Source: Lawsonibacter sp. (lineage in GTDB: Bacteria > Bacillota > Clostridia > Oscillospirales > Oscillospiraceae). From it: a DNA stretch of 23,631 nt. Positions 15,602 through 23,088 of the stretch are shown piece after piece. Numbering within the stretch: the stretch's first letter is position 1; every line of letters begins with the position of its first letter. A program made the translations under genes and the position numbers. The stretch covers positions 1 to 23,631 of the forward strand of contig JAAWLY010000011.1 in the NCBI GenBank assembly GCA_022798155.1, in the 5' to 3' direction. Under the pieces are notes generated by a model. It was not told the DNA's origin. It made no database searches and saw nothing but the letters and a program-made list of their open reading frames with translations.

Positions 15602-16456
15602 TCAAAGGGTCAGTGTATGTCCGTTTTGGAACAGACGGATCTTTTGGCAGGCAACACGATACACCGCTTCACGGGCGGTGCCCAGTGTCCGGGGCGGCTG
15701 GAAAGGCATGGGGTCCTGGTCCAGCACGCGCTTCATCTCTTGGCAGAAGGCGTACTTCAGGTCGGTGCCCACATTGAATTTACGGATGCCGTTTTCAATG
15801 GCCTCCCGGCTCATATCCGGGGGAAGGTCGCTGCCGCCGTGGAGCACGATGGGCACCGTCACTTTCTCCCGGATGCGTCTGAGCCGCTCCATGTCCAGCA
15901 CAGGCGGCCGCAGGTATTTGCCGTGGCAGTTGCCGATGGCGACAGCCAGGGAGTCTATGCCGGTGCGGGCGGCGAACTCGGCGGCCAGGTCCGGGTCGGT
16001 GAAAAATTCCATGGCTTCCGCCTCCACATCCTCAATGCCGGCAAGGCTGCCTAATTCCCCTTCCACCGAGACACCTGCCTCCCGGGCCATCTCCACCACG
16101 GTCCTGGTCAGTTGGACATTCTCCTCGTAGGGAAGAGCCGAACCGTCCACCATCACCGAAATGCCAAGCTGGATACATCGCCGGATGTTATCCAGCTTTT
16201 TGCCGTGGTCCAGGGTCACGGCGATGGGCAGGCTGCTGCGCCGGGCGGCGGTTTTGGCGATGGTAGACAGCATCTCCAGACCGGCAAATTCCAGCATGGG
16301 CTCCCCAAGCATGAGGATGACCGGCATGCGGGTGGCTTCGGCGGCTTGTACCACCGCCTGTGTGTATTCCATGTTGTGCACGTTGAAGGCCCCGATGGCC
16401 ATAGGCTGACCGGCGGGCAGCAGCTGGTACAGCTGTTTGGTGGTGACAAGGGACAT
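15602..16456 (-). CDS. Class II fructose/tagatose-bisphosphate aldolase family protein
   Basis: A 284-residue zinc aldolase of the FbaA/GatY/KbaY family, the usual length for the GatY/KbaY group. The catalytic aspartate and first zinc histidine are in TLDHGK (D83, H84). VEGELG (131-136) carries the conserved glutamate. Two further zinc histidines are in GNCHGKY (H178) and LHGGSD (H206). Most relatives have GTxHG at the second position, so GNCHG is a small departure. It should cleave a ketose-1,6-bisphosphate, or a related phosphorylated ketose, to dihydroxyacetone phosphate and an aldehyde. The gene lies between the phosphoketose epimerase and the VOC gene, with short gaps. No sugar-phosphate kinase to make a bisphosphate is in the window, so the substrate is open. 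Confidence 0.9.
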   Translation of the reverse strand: MSLVTTKQLYQLLPAGQPMAIGAFNVHNMEYTQAVVQAAEATRMPVILMLGEPMLEFAGLEMLSTIAKTAARRSSLPIAVTLDHGKKLDNIRRCIQLGISVMVDGSALPYEENVQLTRTVVEMAREAGVSVEGELGSLAGIEDVEAEAMEFFTDPDLAAEFAARTGIDSLAVAIGNCHGKYLRPPVLDMERLRRIREKVTVPIVLHGGSDLPPDMSREAIENGIRKFNVGTDLKYAFCQEMKRVLDQDPMPFQPPRTLGTAREAVYRVACQKIRLFQNGHTLTL

Positions 16457-16520
16457 AAGCGGCTCCTTTCTGTAAGAGGGTCAAAAGGCGGACCGTTGGG
16501 CCATGACAGATCGCCCCCCG

Positions 16521-17204
16521 CTACGTCTCGGCCTCGGGCTCCCGTCCTTCCACGGCGTGGCAGAAGCGATGAAAAGAATGCTCGATGCCGTCGGGCTGGC
16601 GGAAGATAGCCGGGTAGCCCAGCACCAGCCAGTTGGCGCCGGCCTCCTTCAGGGCGCGGCCGGTGGCGGCGTCGATGCCCCCGTCCACCGAGATGACAAA
16701 GTCCAGCCCCTGTTCCCGCCGCATCCGGTCCAGCTGGGCTACCGTGTCCAGGCTGTGGGGGATGAAAGCCTGGCCGGAGAAGCCGGGCTCGATGCTCATC
16801 ACCAGCACCAGTTCCACATAGGGCAGCACCGGAAGCAGGTCCTCCGGTGTCTCGCTGGGGTTGAGGGCGACGCCGGCTTTCATGCCCGCCTCATGGATGG
16901 CCGCCGCCATGCGATGACAGAAGGGGGTGGCGCTGCGGTGGAAGGTGACATAGTCCACGCCGATGGACCCAAGGCGGGGGATATACCGCTCCGGCTCGCT
17001 GGTCATCAGGTGCACGTCCAGCACCGCCTGGGGCCAACGGGCACGGATGGCCCCGGCGGTGTCCAGGCTCAGGCACAGGTTGGGCACATAATGGCCATCC
17101 ATGATGTCAAAATGCAGGGTGTTCAGACCGCACCGCAGCAGCTGGGCAATATCCCCCCCTAAGGCAAGCTGGTCGGCGCAGGCAAGGGATGGTGTATAGT
17201 TCAT
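16521..17204 (-). CDS. Ribulose-phosphate 3-epimerase family, AlsE-like
   Basis: A 227-residue TIM barrel of the Rpe/AlsE family. Metal ligands are visible as H31 and D33 (LHFDIMDGHYVPN), H65 (DVHLM) and D174 (SVDGG); D33 and D174 are the acid/base pair. The loop MSIEPGFSGQAFIP (136-149) is the phosphate-side signature. HFDIMDGHYVPNLCLSL and FSGQAFIP are closer in my recollection to E. coli AlsE (D-allulose-6-phosphate 3-epimerase) than to housekeeping Rpe. It would convert allulose-6-phosphate to fructose-6-phosphate, or ribulose-5-phosphate to xylulose-5-phosphate. The ATG at 17204 is used because GGAGTG lies just ahead. The gene follows a terminator hairpin that separates it from the transporter genes, so its expression may be lower. 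Gene symbol withheld because the substrate is unproved. Confidence 0.87.
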   Translation of the reverse strand: MNYTPSLACADQLALGGDIAQLLRCGLNTLHFDIMDGHYVPNLCLSLDTAGAIRARWPQAVLDVHLMTSEPERYIPRLGSIGVDYVTFHRSATPFCHRMAAAIHEAGMKAGVALNPSETPEDLLPVLPYVELVLVMSIEPGFSGQAFIPHSLDTVAQLDRMRREQGLDFVISVDGGIDAATGRALKEAGANWLVLGYPAIFRQPDGIEHSFHRFCHAVEGREPEAET

Positions 17205-17228
17205 GGCGGGCACTCCTTCCAAAGCCAT

Positions 17229-17269
17229 AAAAAGAGGCAGCCGCTCCGCCCCCGGTGAAGCGGCTGCCT
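17229..17269 (-). terminator. Rho-independent terminator inside the catabolic operon
   Basis: On the - strand an 11-bp perfect stem (17259-17269 with 17235-17245, AGGCAGCCGCT/AGCGGCTGCCT) is followed by CTTTTTA. It lies 22 bases after the stop of the binding-protein gene and 25 bases before the start of the epimerase gene. It probably ends most transcripts after the transporter genes, with partial read-through into the catabolic genes. Confidence 0.85.
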
Positions 17270-17290
17270 GGGGAACCGTTCCGTGGTCTG

Positions 17291-18328
17291 TTAAAACACT
17301 GCCTCGGGATCGTAGTAGTCGTTCACCGTGCTGGCGTCGATCTTGATGGGAGGCAGGTTCACGTCGTTGTCCACGATCTTGCCGGTGGTCAGGTATTCGT
17401 AGGCCATATCCAGGGAGTAGGGGAACTCCACCACCTTCCGGGCGGTGCCGTACAGCTTGCCGGCCATGACCGATTCCAGGGCGTCCTTCTGGCCGTCGTA
17501 GCCCACCACCTTGATGTCATCACGGCCTGCGGCCTCCAGCACCTGGCAGACCCCAAGGGCCATCTCGTCATTGTGGCAGAACACGCCGTCCAGGTCGGGG
17601 TTGGCCTGGAGCAGGTTCTCAAAGATCTCCACCGCCTTTACACGCTGGAAGTCGGCCACCTGCATGTCCACCACGTTGATCTTGGCGCCCTTGGTGGCTT
17701 CGTCAAAGCCCTGCTGGCGCAGCTCGGCGCCGGTGTTGCCGGCCGGGCCCATCAGGATGACGATGTCGCCGCCCTCTTCCCCCAGGGCCTCCAGCATCAG
17801 TTCGCCGCACACCTTTCCGCCGGCGATCTCGTCGTTGATGACACGGCCGATCTGCACCGATTCATCTGTCAGCACACGGTCAAAGCACAGCACGGGGAAA
17901 CCGGCCTCGGTAGCCGTTTGCAGGATGGGGACCAGGGTGGGGGACTGGTGGGCGGCTACCAGGATGATATCCACGTCCTTGGCCATCAGGTCCTCCAGGT
18001 CAGCGATCTGCTTCTGGGCGTTCAGCTGGCCGTCGGTGACGATGATCTGGCAATCCGGGTGTTCGGCGGCCCAGGCGTCGATGAGCACCTGGCCGGCCTG
18101 GCGCACCGGGTGGCCCATAAAAGGCTGGGAGATGCCGATGACATACTTGTCGCCGTTTTTGGGCGGCAGCAGTTCTGTGGCGGAGCCGGACGCCGGAGTG
18201 CTGGAGGGCGCTGCGGAAGATGCGGGCGGGGTGCTGGATGCGGGTGCCTGGGAGGACGGTGTGCCGCCGCAGGCGGCCAGTGCCAGCATCAAGGCGAGTG
18301 CAAGGACAAAGGACACACATTTTTTCAT
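17291..18328 (-). CDS. Sugar ABC transporter substrate-binding lipoprotein (RbsB family)
   Basis: A 345-residue secreted lipoprotein. Residues 1-20 form a lipoprotein signal peptide, with lipobox LAAC (17-20) and the lipidated Cys at 20. A linker rich in Ser, Ala, Pro and Thr (21-47) spans the wall side. The rest is a type I periplasmic-binding fold like RbsB: YVIGISQPFMGHPV, then DLMAKDVDIILVAAH, the hinge-region LCFDRV, GAELRQQGF and VVGYDG. It should capture a monosaccharide outside the cell and pass it to the permease encoded just upstream. The ATG at 18328 is chosen because GGAGG sits eight bases ahead; the ATG at 18343 would add five residues before the positive signal-peptide start. 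The ligand is not predictable; ribose, allose and similar sugars are typical of the family. Confidence 0.93.
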   Translation of the reverse strand: MKKCVSFVLALALMLALAACGGTPSSQAPASSTPPASSAAPSSTPASGSATELLPPKNGDKYVIGISQPFMGHPVRQAGQVLIDAWAAEHPDCQIIVTDGQLNAQKQIADLEDLMAKDVDIILVAAHQSPTLVPILQTATEAGFPVLCFDRVLTDESVQIGRVINDEIAGGKVCGELMLEALGEEGGDIVILMGPAGNTGAELRQQGFDEATKGAKINVVDMQVADFQRVKAVEIFENLLQANPDLDGVFCHNDEMALGVCQVLEAAGRDDIKVVGYDGQKDALESVMAGKLYGTARKVVEFPYSLDMAYEYLTTGKIVDNDVNLPPIKIDASTVNDYYDPEAVF

Positions 18329-18377
18329 GGTTTTTACCTCCATCGTTATTGATAATTTGATCGCTCAAATTATGCCC

Positions 18378-19367
18378 TTATTTGCGCTTGGGGCTGCTCA
18401 TCACAACCGCCAGGATGATGATCATGCCCTGGATGATCTGCTGCAGCTGGTAGGGCGCGCCCACCAGGTTCAGCACGTTGTTGATGATGCCGATGACAAA
18501 GATGCCCATGATGTTGAACAGCACGTTGCCGCGGCCGCCGCTCATCTTGGTGCCGCCCACCACCACGGCGGCCACCACGTACATGCCCAGGGCGTTGCCG
18601 GCGGTGGGGTCGCCGCACATGGAGCGGCTGAACATGAAGATACCGGCGATGGCCGCCGTCAGGCCGCTGAGGAGATAGGCCACCACCCGCACCAGGGAAA
18701 CATTGACGCCGGAGATGTAGCTGACCTCCTCGTTGCCGCCCAGGGCGAAGATGTACCGGCCCATTTTGGTGCGGGTAGTGAACACCCAGAACAGGAGGTA
18801 GAAGGCCAGCATGATGAGGAACATCACCGGGAACACCAGCACCTTGGGGATGACGGTGACCTTCCACTGGGCCAGGTTGGTCAAAAAGCTGTATTTGGCC
18901 AGGGAGGAGCCGGGCACGATGACGGTTCGGTTGCCGGACACCAGCATGGCCATGCCGAAGCACACCACCTGCATCCCCATGGTCACCACAAAGGATTCGA
19001 TCTTCCAGACGCTGAGGATGACGCCGTTGACCAGGCCCACCGCCATGCCGGAGAGCAGGACGATGAGTATGATCAGCGGGGTGGGCACCTCCTTGACCAT
19101 CAGCACGGCGGTGATGACGGTGGTCATGCTCACGTTGCCGATGATGGAAAGATCAATATTGCCGGTGATGATGACGATGCACATGCCCAGGGAGGCAAAG
19201 CCCATGATGGTCACCTGGCGGAAGATATTGGTCAGGTTCGAGGCGCTTAAAAAGCTGCCCTGGGTGATGACCGAAGCCACAATAACCACCAGGATCAGGC
19301 CGATGGCGGACCCCACCTGGGAAAGATCCACCTTGCGTGGATCCAGCAGTTTCGATTTCGTCTCCAT
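18378..19367 (-). CDS. Sugar ABC transporter permease (RbsC family)
   Basis: A 329-residue membrane protein with roughly nine hydrophobic spans, the family's usual size. Family marks are LTNIFRQVTIMGFASLGMC near the second span, VIITGNIDLSIIGN (the conserved GxIDLS motif), GLVNGVIL, and the cytoplasmic EEVSYISGVNV segment containing the coupling region for the ATPase. TAGNALGMYVVAAVVVGGTKMSGGRG is the conserved C-terminal block. A homodimer with the RbsA-type ATPase would form the importer. The ATG follows GAGGAAG at good spacing, ten bases after the ATPase stop. All three transporter subunits are therefore contiguous and probably one transcript. Confidence 0.94.
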   Translation of the reverse strand: METKSKLLDPRKVDLSQVGSAIGLILVVIVASVITQGSFLSASNLTNIFRQVTIMGFASLGMCIVIITGNIDLSIIGNVSMTTVITAVLMVKEVPTPLIILIVLLSGMAVGLVNGVILSVWKIESFVVTMGMQVVCFGMAMLVSGNRTVIVPGSSLAKYSFLTNLAQWKVTVIPKVLVFPVMFLIMLAFYLLFWVFTTRTKMGRYIFALGGNEEVSYISGVNVSLVRVVAYLLSGLTAAIAGIFMFSRSMCGDPTAGNALGMYVVAAVVVGGTKMSGGRGNVLFNIMGIFVIGIINNVLNLVGAPYQLQQIIQGMIIILAVVMSSPKRK

Positions 19368-19377
19368 AGATACTTCC

Positions 19378-20862
19378 TCATTCCTTCATAGAATAGCTGG
19401 CGATGGTCTCTTCGTCCATCTCGCTCTCCGCCAGTTCCTTGACGATGCGTCCCCCGCTCATCACGTAGATGCGGTTGCTGAGGCCGATGACCTCCGGCAG
19501 TTCGGAACTGACCACGATGATGGCCTTGCCCTGGCGGGCCAGGTCGTCCAGGATGTTGTAAAACTCCTGCTTGGTGCCAACGTCGATGCCCTTGGTGGGC
19601 TCGTCGCAGATGAGCAGCTGGGGCTGCGCCAGCAGCCATTTGCTCAGGATCACCTTCTGCTGGTTGCCGCCGGACAGGTTGCCCGCCTCCTGCTTGGGGC
19701 CGGGGGTCTTGACCGACAGCTGCTGGATGGACTGGTCCACCAGCTTGGCCTCCTCCTTGCGGTCCACAAAGCCAAGGCAGCTCAGCTTATCCAGAATGGC
19801 GAAGGAGGTGTTGAAGCCCACGCTCTTGTTGAGGATGAGCCCGGTGGTCTTGCGGTCCTCGGTGACGAACCCCAGGCCGCTGCGGATGGCGTCCTTTGGC
19901 TTTTTGATCTCCACCTGCCTGCCGCCTATGGTGACGGTGCCGGCGCTTTTGCGGCGGTAGCCGAACAGCGATTCCATCAGTTCGCTGCGGCCGGAGCCCA
20001 CCAAACCCGCGAAGCCCACGATCTCGCCTGCGTGTACAGTGAAGGAACAGTCGGTCACCACATCGTTGCACAGCCCCTCCACACGCAGCACTTCCTGGCC
20101 GACGGGCCGGTCCTTGGGGCGGTACACCTTGCCGATATCCCGTCCCACCATCATGGAGACCAGTTTGTCCACCGTCACGTTCCCGATGTCCTCCTGGCCC
20201 ACATAGTGGCCGTCCTTGAACACCACCACCCGGTCGCCGATCTCGAACAGTTCCTTCAGGCGGTGGGAGATGTAGATGAAGGACTTCCCCTGCTTTTTCA
20301 GCTTGTTGATGATCTCGAACAGCTTCAACAGTTCGCTGTCGGTGATGGAGGCGGAGGGCTCGTCCAGGATCATGATCCTGGTGCCCACCGAGTAGGCCTT
20401 GGCGATCTCCACCATCTGGGACTGGGAGGAATTCAGCGTTTCCACCCGGGCGGTGGGCTTGATGTGCATGCCCAGGTCGTCCAGTATCCGCTGGGTGTCC
20501 TGGTTCAGCTTCCTAAAGTCCACAAAGCCGCCGGCCTTCATGGGGAAGCGCCCAAAATAGATGTTCTCCGCCACCGAGAGGTTTTTCATCAGCTTATGTT
20601 CCTGGTACACCACGCTGAACCCTGCCTTGATGGCGTCCAGCGGGCCTTTAAAGTGGACCTGCTGGCCGTTCAGGATGATCTCCCCCTCGTCCGGGGTGTA
20701 GACGCCGGATAGTATCTTGATCAGCGTGGATTTGCCGGCGCCGTTTTCCCCCACCAGGCAGACCACTTCCCCTTCCCGCAGTTCCAAGTGCACCTTGTCC
20801 AGGGCACGCACGCCGGGAAACAGCTTGGTGATCCCCCGCACCTCCAGGATCGGTTCGCCCAT
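19378..20862 (-). CDS. Sugar ABC transporter ATP-binding protein, duplicated NBD (RbsA/MglA family)
   Basis: A 494-residue protein with two nucleotide-binding domains in tandem, the normal length for RbsA/MglA/AlsA. Domain 1 (about 1-245) has Walker A GENGAGKST (38-46), a signature in SSQSQMVEIAKA and Walker B ILDEPSAS. Domain 2 (about 255-490) has the degenerate Walker A GLVGSGRSEL, in which the lysine is Arg as is usual in this family, signature LSGGNQQK and Walker B CDEPTKGID. It drives uptake of a monosaccharide. GAGGTGAT lies just before the ATG, which is the first gene of the operon. Upstream are a sigma-A-like promoter and two operator-like sites. Confidence 0.95.
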   Translation of the reverse strand: MGEPILEVRGITKLFPGVRALDKVHLELREGEVVCLVGENGAGKSTLIKILSGVYTPDEGEIILNGQQVHFKGPLDAIKAGFSVVYQEHKLMKNLSVAENIYFGRFPMKAGGFVDFRKLNQDTQRILDDLGMHIKPTARVETLNSSQSQMVEIAKAYSVGTRIMILDEPSASITDSELLKLFEIINKLKKQGKSFIYISHRLKELFEIGDRVVVFKDGHYVGQEDIGNVTVDKLVSMMVGRDIGKVYRPKDRPVGQEVLRVEGLCNDVVTDCSFTVHAGEIVGFAGLVGSGRSELMESLFGYRRKSAGTVTIGGRQVEIKKPKDAIRSGLGFVTEDRKTTGLILNKSVGFNTSFAILDKLSCLGFVDRKEEAKLVDQSIQQLSVKTPGPKQEAGNLSGGNQQKVILSKWLLAQPQLLICDEPTKGIDVGTKQEFYNILDDLARQGKAIIVVSSELPEVIGLSNRIYVMSGGRIVKELAESEMDEETIASYSMKE

Positions 20863-20905
20863 CGTATCACCTCATTTTGTAGGAGTGACAATTCCAAAAA
20901 TAACT

Positions 20906-20917
20906 GAAAATGATTTC
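20906..20917. promoter_or_regulatory. Operator-like site, GAAAATGATTTC
   Basis: This matches the perfect palindrome GAAAACGTTTTC at 21134-21145 in 10 of 12 positions. It lies downstream of the transporter promoter on the - strand, in the leader, where bound repressor would block transcription. Likely target of the LacI-family protein encoded at 22099-23088; the assignment is by motif similarity only. Confidence 0.5.
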
Positions 20918-20918
20918 T

Positions 20919-20930
20919 GAAATTGTTTTC
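20919..20930. promoter_or_regulatory. Operator-like site, GAAATTGTTTTC
   Basis: Also 10 of 12 positions identical to the palindrome at 21134-21145. Its centre is 13 bases from the neighbouring operator-like site. It lies at the predicted start of the transporter transcript, next to the -10 element on the - strand. Confidence 0.55.
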
Positions 20931-20939
20931 GCAGTTATT

Positions 20940-20968
20940 AGAATAATCGCGCCTCGCAAAAATGTCAA
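20940..20968 (-). promoter_or_regulatory. Sigma-A-type promoter of the transporter operon
   Basis: On the - strand TTGACA (20968-20963) is separated by 17 bases from TATTCT (20945-20940). The -35 is perfect and the -10 matches four of six. Transcription would begin near 20933 and reach the ATG at 20862 after about 70 bases, passing two operator-like sites. Confidence 0.7.
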
Positions 20969-21101
20969 TAGAAAACAGGATTATTCAATTATTTTTAGAT
21001 ATTTTGATATTTTTTGAAAGTTTGATTTAGTAAAACTGCCGGTGTATCAAAAAATGGAAGAGTTTTCGCCCTAAATACACAAGAAAATTCATCCAAAACA
21101 G

Positions 21102-21130
21102 TTGACAAGAACCTGAATAAACGGTAAAAT
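21102..21130 (+). promoter_or_regulatory. Sigma-A-type promoter of the RpiB-family gene
   Basis: TTGACA (21102-21107) and TAAAAT (21125-21130) are 17 bases apart, close to consensus. The palindromic operator begins four bases after the -10, an ideal place for repression. Confidence 0.8.
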
Positions 21131-21133
21131 TTA

Positions 21134-21145
21134 GAAAACGTTTTC
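21134..21145. promoter_or_regulatory. LacI-family operator, perfect palindrome GAAAACGTTTTC
   Basis: A perfect 12-bp palindrome with the central CG typical of LacI-family operators, including catabolite-responsive (cre) sites. TTT on the left and AAA on the right extend the symmetry after one mismatch. It covers the expected transcription start of the RpiB-family gene. The local repressor is the likely ligand; CcpA is an alternative, as the site misses the cre consensus by one position. Confidence 0.7.
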
Positions 21146-21270
21146 AAAAATCCGCCCTCCGGGCGCTGTTTTCCGGGCACAGACATGTGCGTGACGGACG
21201 GCGCGTTTTTCACCGCAGGCAAGGGGATGCTGGTATGCTGACGTTTTAACGAAAAAGGGGGATAAGACCC

Positions 21271-21726
21271 ATGCAAACACAGTTCAAGCTGATCATAGGA
21301 TGCGACCTGGCTGCCTACGATTTCAAAAACCGCGCCATCGAGGCACTGCGGGCCCGTGGCTACGACGTGACCGACGTAGGCTGCTGGAGCGCCCGGGAGG
21401 GGGATTACCCCCAGGTGGCCGAGGAGGTGGCCACCCGTGTGGTGGCGGGGGAGTTCCACAGGGGCCTGCTGCTCTGCGGAACCGGCCAGGGCATGGCCAT
21501 GGCGGCCAACAAGGTGAAGGGAGCCCGGGCGGCCCTGTGTTACGAGGAACTTACCGCATTGATGAGCCGTGAACATAACAATTCCAACATCCTGGCCAGC
21601 GGCGCCTGGCTGGTCAGCCTGGAGAAGTACCTGGACGTGGTGGAGGTCTGGCTGTTCGGCAAGTACAACGGCGGCCGTCATGATGTCCGCATCAATTACA
21701 TGCTGGAGATGGAGAACAAGCGCTGA
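21271..21726 (+). CDS. RpiB/LacA/LacB-family sugar-phosphate isomerase
   Basis: A 151-residue aldose-ketose isomerase of the RpiB fold, the typical size. Features in order are IIGCDLAAYDFK (8-19), GDYP (44-47), LLCGTGQGMAMAANK (67-81) with the catalytic base C69 and anion-hole T71, RAALCY (86-91) and SREHNNSNIL (99-108) with ring-opening H102. In most relatives the first motif is D-H-A-G; here D12 is followed by Leu, a changed substrate-side residue. Substrates in the family include ribose-5-, allose-6-, galactose-6- and erythrulose-4-phosphate. GGGGGAT precedes the ATG. It diverges from a transporter and epimerase set much like the E. coli als genes, suggesting an allose-6-phosphate-type step, by inference. 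It has its own operator-controlled promoter and a strong terminator. Confidence 0.9.
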   Translation: MQTQFKLIIGCDLAAYDFKNRAIEALRARGYDVTDVGCWSAREGDYPQVAEEVATRVVAGEFHRGLLLCGTGQGMAMAANKVKGARAALCYEELTALMSREHNNSNILASGAWLVSLEKYLDVVEVWLFGKYNGGRHDVRINYMLEMENKR

Positions 21727-21737
21727 ACAAAACGGGC

Positions 21738-21799
21738 AAAAGCGCGGCCAGGGCCGGTTGACGTGTTTTTACGTCAGCGATCCTTTGGGCCGCGCTTTT
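21738..21799. terminator. Strong, probably bidirectional terminator
   Basis: AAAAGCGCGGCC (21738-21749) and GGCCGCGCTTTT (21788-21799) form a perfect 12-bp stem. The loop region carries a second stem, TGACGT (21759-21764) with ACGTCA (21771-21776). T runs end the stem on both strands. It begins 12 bases after the isomerase stop. Confidence 0.85.
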
Positions 21800-21928
21800 A
21801 TATCCGGTTTTCGTAGATTTTTACAACTTTATTTGTCATAAACGGGTGTTTCTCCGTGTTTTTGCAGAGGGCGTTTTTCCGCCGGACATCGAGGAATACG
21901 GGACAATCGTCCATTTTCCTTAGATTAC

Positions 21929-21957
21929 TTGCAAACCATGGAAAATTCCTTTAGAAT
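21929..21957 (+). promoter_or_regulatory. Probable promoter of the LacI-family gene
   Basis: TTGCAA (21929-21934) and TAGAAT (21952-21957) are 17 bases apart. The palindrome GGAAAATTCC sits in the spacer and could be an autoregulatory site. The predicted leader of about 135 bases is long. Confidence 0.6.
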
Positions 21958-22098
21958 ATAACTAAATCCGACATATGACGTTGGAACTGTGTTTATACAT
22001 CCTGTAACAAGTAAAGGGATTGTGGAAATAGCGTGGTAGACCCGCCTTTAAGCATGGCATAACCTGCTGAATCACCTTTGTCAATGGAGGAAATCGTT

Positions 22099-23088
22099 AT
22101 GAAAGCCTGTACGATCCGTGATGTCGCTCAGCTAGCCGGCGTTTCCATCAGTTCCGTGTCCCGCTATCTGAAGGACCCCACCAGCATCAATCCCATCGCC
22201 TCGGTGGCGGTACAGGACGCCATCAAGGAACTGAACTACGTGCCGAACCCCTTCGCCCAGAACCTCAAACGGGAGAACAACAAGGTCATCGCCATCCTGC
22301 TGCCGGATATCTCCCACGACTTCTTTGCCAAGGTCTGCCGGGCGCTGGAGGTCCTGTTCTATCAGAACAACTACCTGGTGATGATCTGCGATACCGACGA
22401 CGACCCGGTGAAGGAGCGCTTTTATATCGAGGAGATGCTGAAAAACCGGGCAGCGGGGATCCTGATCGCCTCCTGCGGCGGCAATTCGGACTACCTGAGC
22501 AAGGTGCTGGCGGAAAACGACCATATCATGCTGTATGACCGCATCGTGGACGGCGTGAAAGCCAACCTGGTGTGCGAGAACAACCAGGAGGCGGGGATGC
22601 AGCTTGCCGCCCACCTTATCGGCAAAGGGCACCGCCGGTTCGCGGTGGTGACAGGCAACCGGTGCTCCTCCAATACCCAGCGCCGCCTCCTGGGTATCCG
22701 CCAAGCCTGCGCCCAGGCAGGGGTGGCTTTGGATGAACGGTATGTGTTCCAGGATGTCTCCGACCGTAAGGTGGTGGAAAAAGTGCTGGCAAGCCTGATA
22801 CGTGACCCCCAGGCCCCCCGGTGCTTTATCGCCTGTAACCCCCGCCTGATGGACAGCCTGGTGGTGGCGGCCAATAAACAGCACCTGGACGTCCCCGGCC
22901 AGGTAACGCTGGCAGGCTTTACCAACGACGACCCAAGAGAACTCTATGGCGTGCCGGTGTGCAGTATGCGCCAGGACCCCTACCAGGTGGGGATGAAAAC
23001 AGGGGAAATGATGCTGCGAATGATCAAGAATAAAACAAAGGGCAGAACAGCAAAGCAGGTCCTGCTGCCAATGAGATTGTACGAGTGA
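22099..23088 (+). CDS. LacI-family transcriptional repressor
   Basis: A 329-residue regulator. Residues 1-50 are the helix-turn-helix and hinge: TIRDVAQLAGVSISSVSRYL (4-23), then LNYVPNPFAQNLKR, the hinge helix contacting the minor groove. Residues about 58-329 form a sugar-binding domain of the same fold as the RbsB protein: VIAILLPDISHDFFAKV, AAGILIA, LYDRIVDG, VTGN and LAGFTNDD. It probably binds the GAAAACGTTTTC-like sites between the divergent operons and is released by a pathway sugar or sugar phosphate. The ATG at 22099 is chosen because GGAGG lies eight bases ahead; a TTG at 22078 and an ATG at 22084 would put residues before the normal HTH start. It has its own promoter and a terminator at 23224-23250. 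Confidence 0.93.
   Translation: MKACTIRDVAQLAGVSISSVSRYLKDPTSINPIASVAVQDAIKELNYVPNPFAQNLKRENNKVIAILLPDISHDFFAKVCRALEVLFYQNNYLVMICDTDDDPVKERFYIEEMLKNRAAGILIASCGGNSDYLSKVLAENDHIMLYDRIVDGVKANLVCENNQEAGMQLAAHLIGKGHRRFAVVTGNRCSSNTQRRLLGIRQACAQAGVALDERYVFQDVSDRKVVEKVLASLIRDPQAPRCFIACNPRLMDSLVVAANKQHLDVPGQVTLAGFTNDDPRELYGVPVCSMRQDPYQVGMKTGEMMLRMIKNKTKGRTAKQVLLPMRLYE

Larger units (their letters stand above)
20863..21270. other. Divergent regulatory region
   Basis: These 408 AT-rich bases separate the transporter operon (-) from the RpiB-family gene (+). They hold a promoter facing each way, three operator-like sites and a + strand leader of about 130 bases with small GC stems (CGCCC/GGGCG at 21154-21166 and GCACA/TGTGC around 21177-21190). 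No gene is supported; an opposite-strand frame over 20995-21681 is not credible because it mainly covers the RpiB gene antisense. Confidence 0.8.
21727..22098. other. Intergenic region between isomerase and repressor genes
   Basis: These 372 bases hold the terminator of the isomerase gene, then AT-rich DNA with the probable promoter of the repressor gene at 21929-21957 and a leader of about 135 bases. GGAAAATTCC (21940-21949), a 10-bp palindrome, lies within the promoter spacer; it differs from the GAAAACGTTTTC operators. No gene is seen. Confidence 0.7.

Noticed and set aside
17255..20712. Long + strand frames (17255-18352, 17511-19250, 18811-20712) opposite the transporter genes
   Set aside because: They are antisense to clear RbsB/RbsC/RbsA-type genes, show low-complexity His/Asp/Gly or Met/Thr-rich translations, and match no family.
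20995..21681. 228-codon - strand frame across the divergent region
   Set aside because: It covers the RpiB-family gene antisense and runs through the promoter and operator region.
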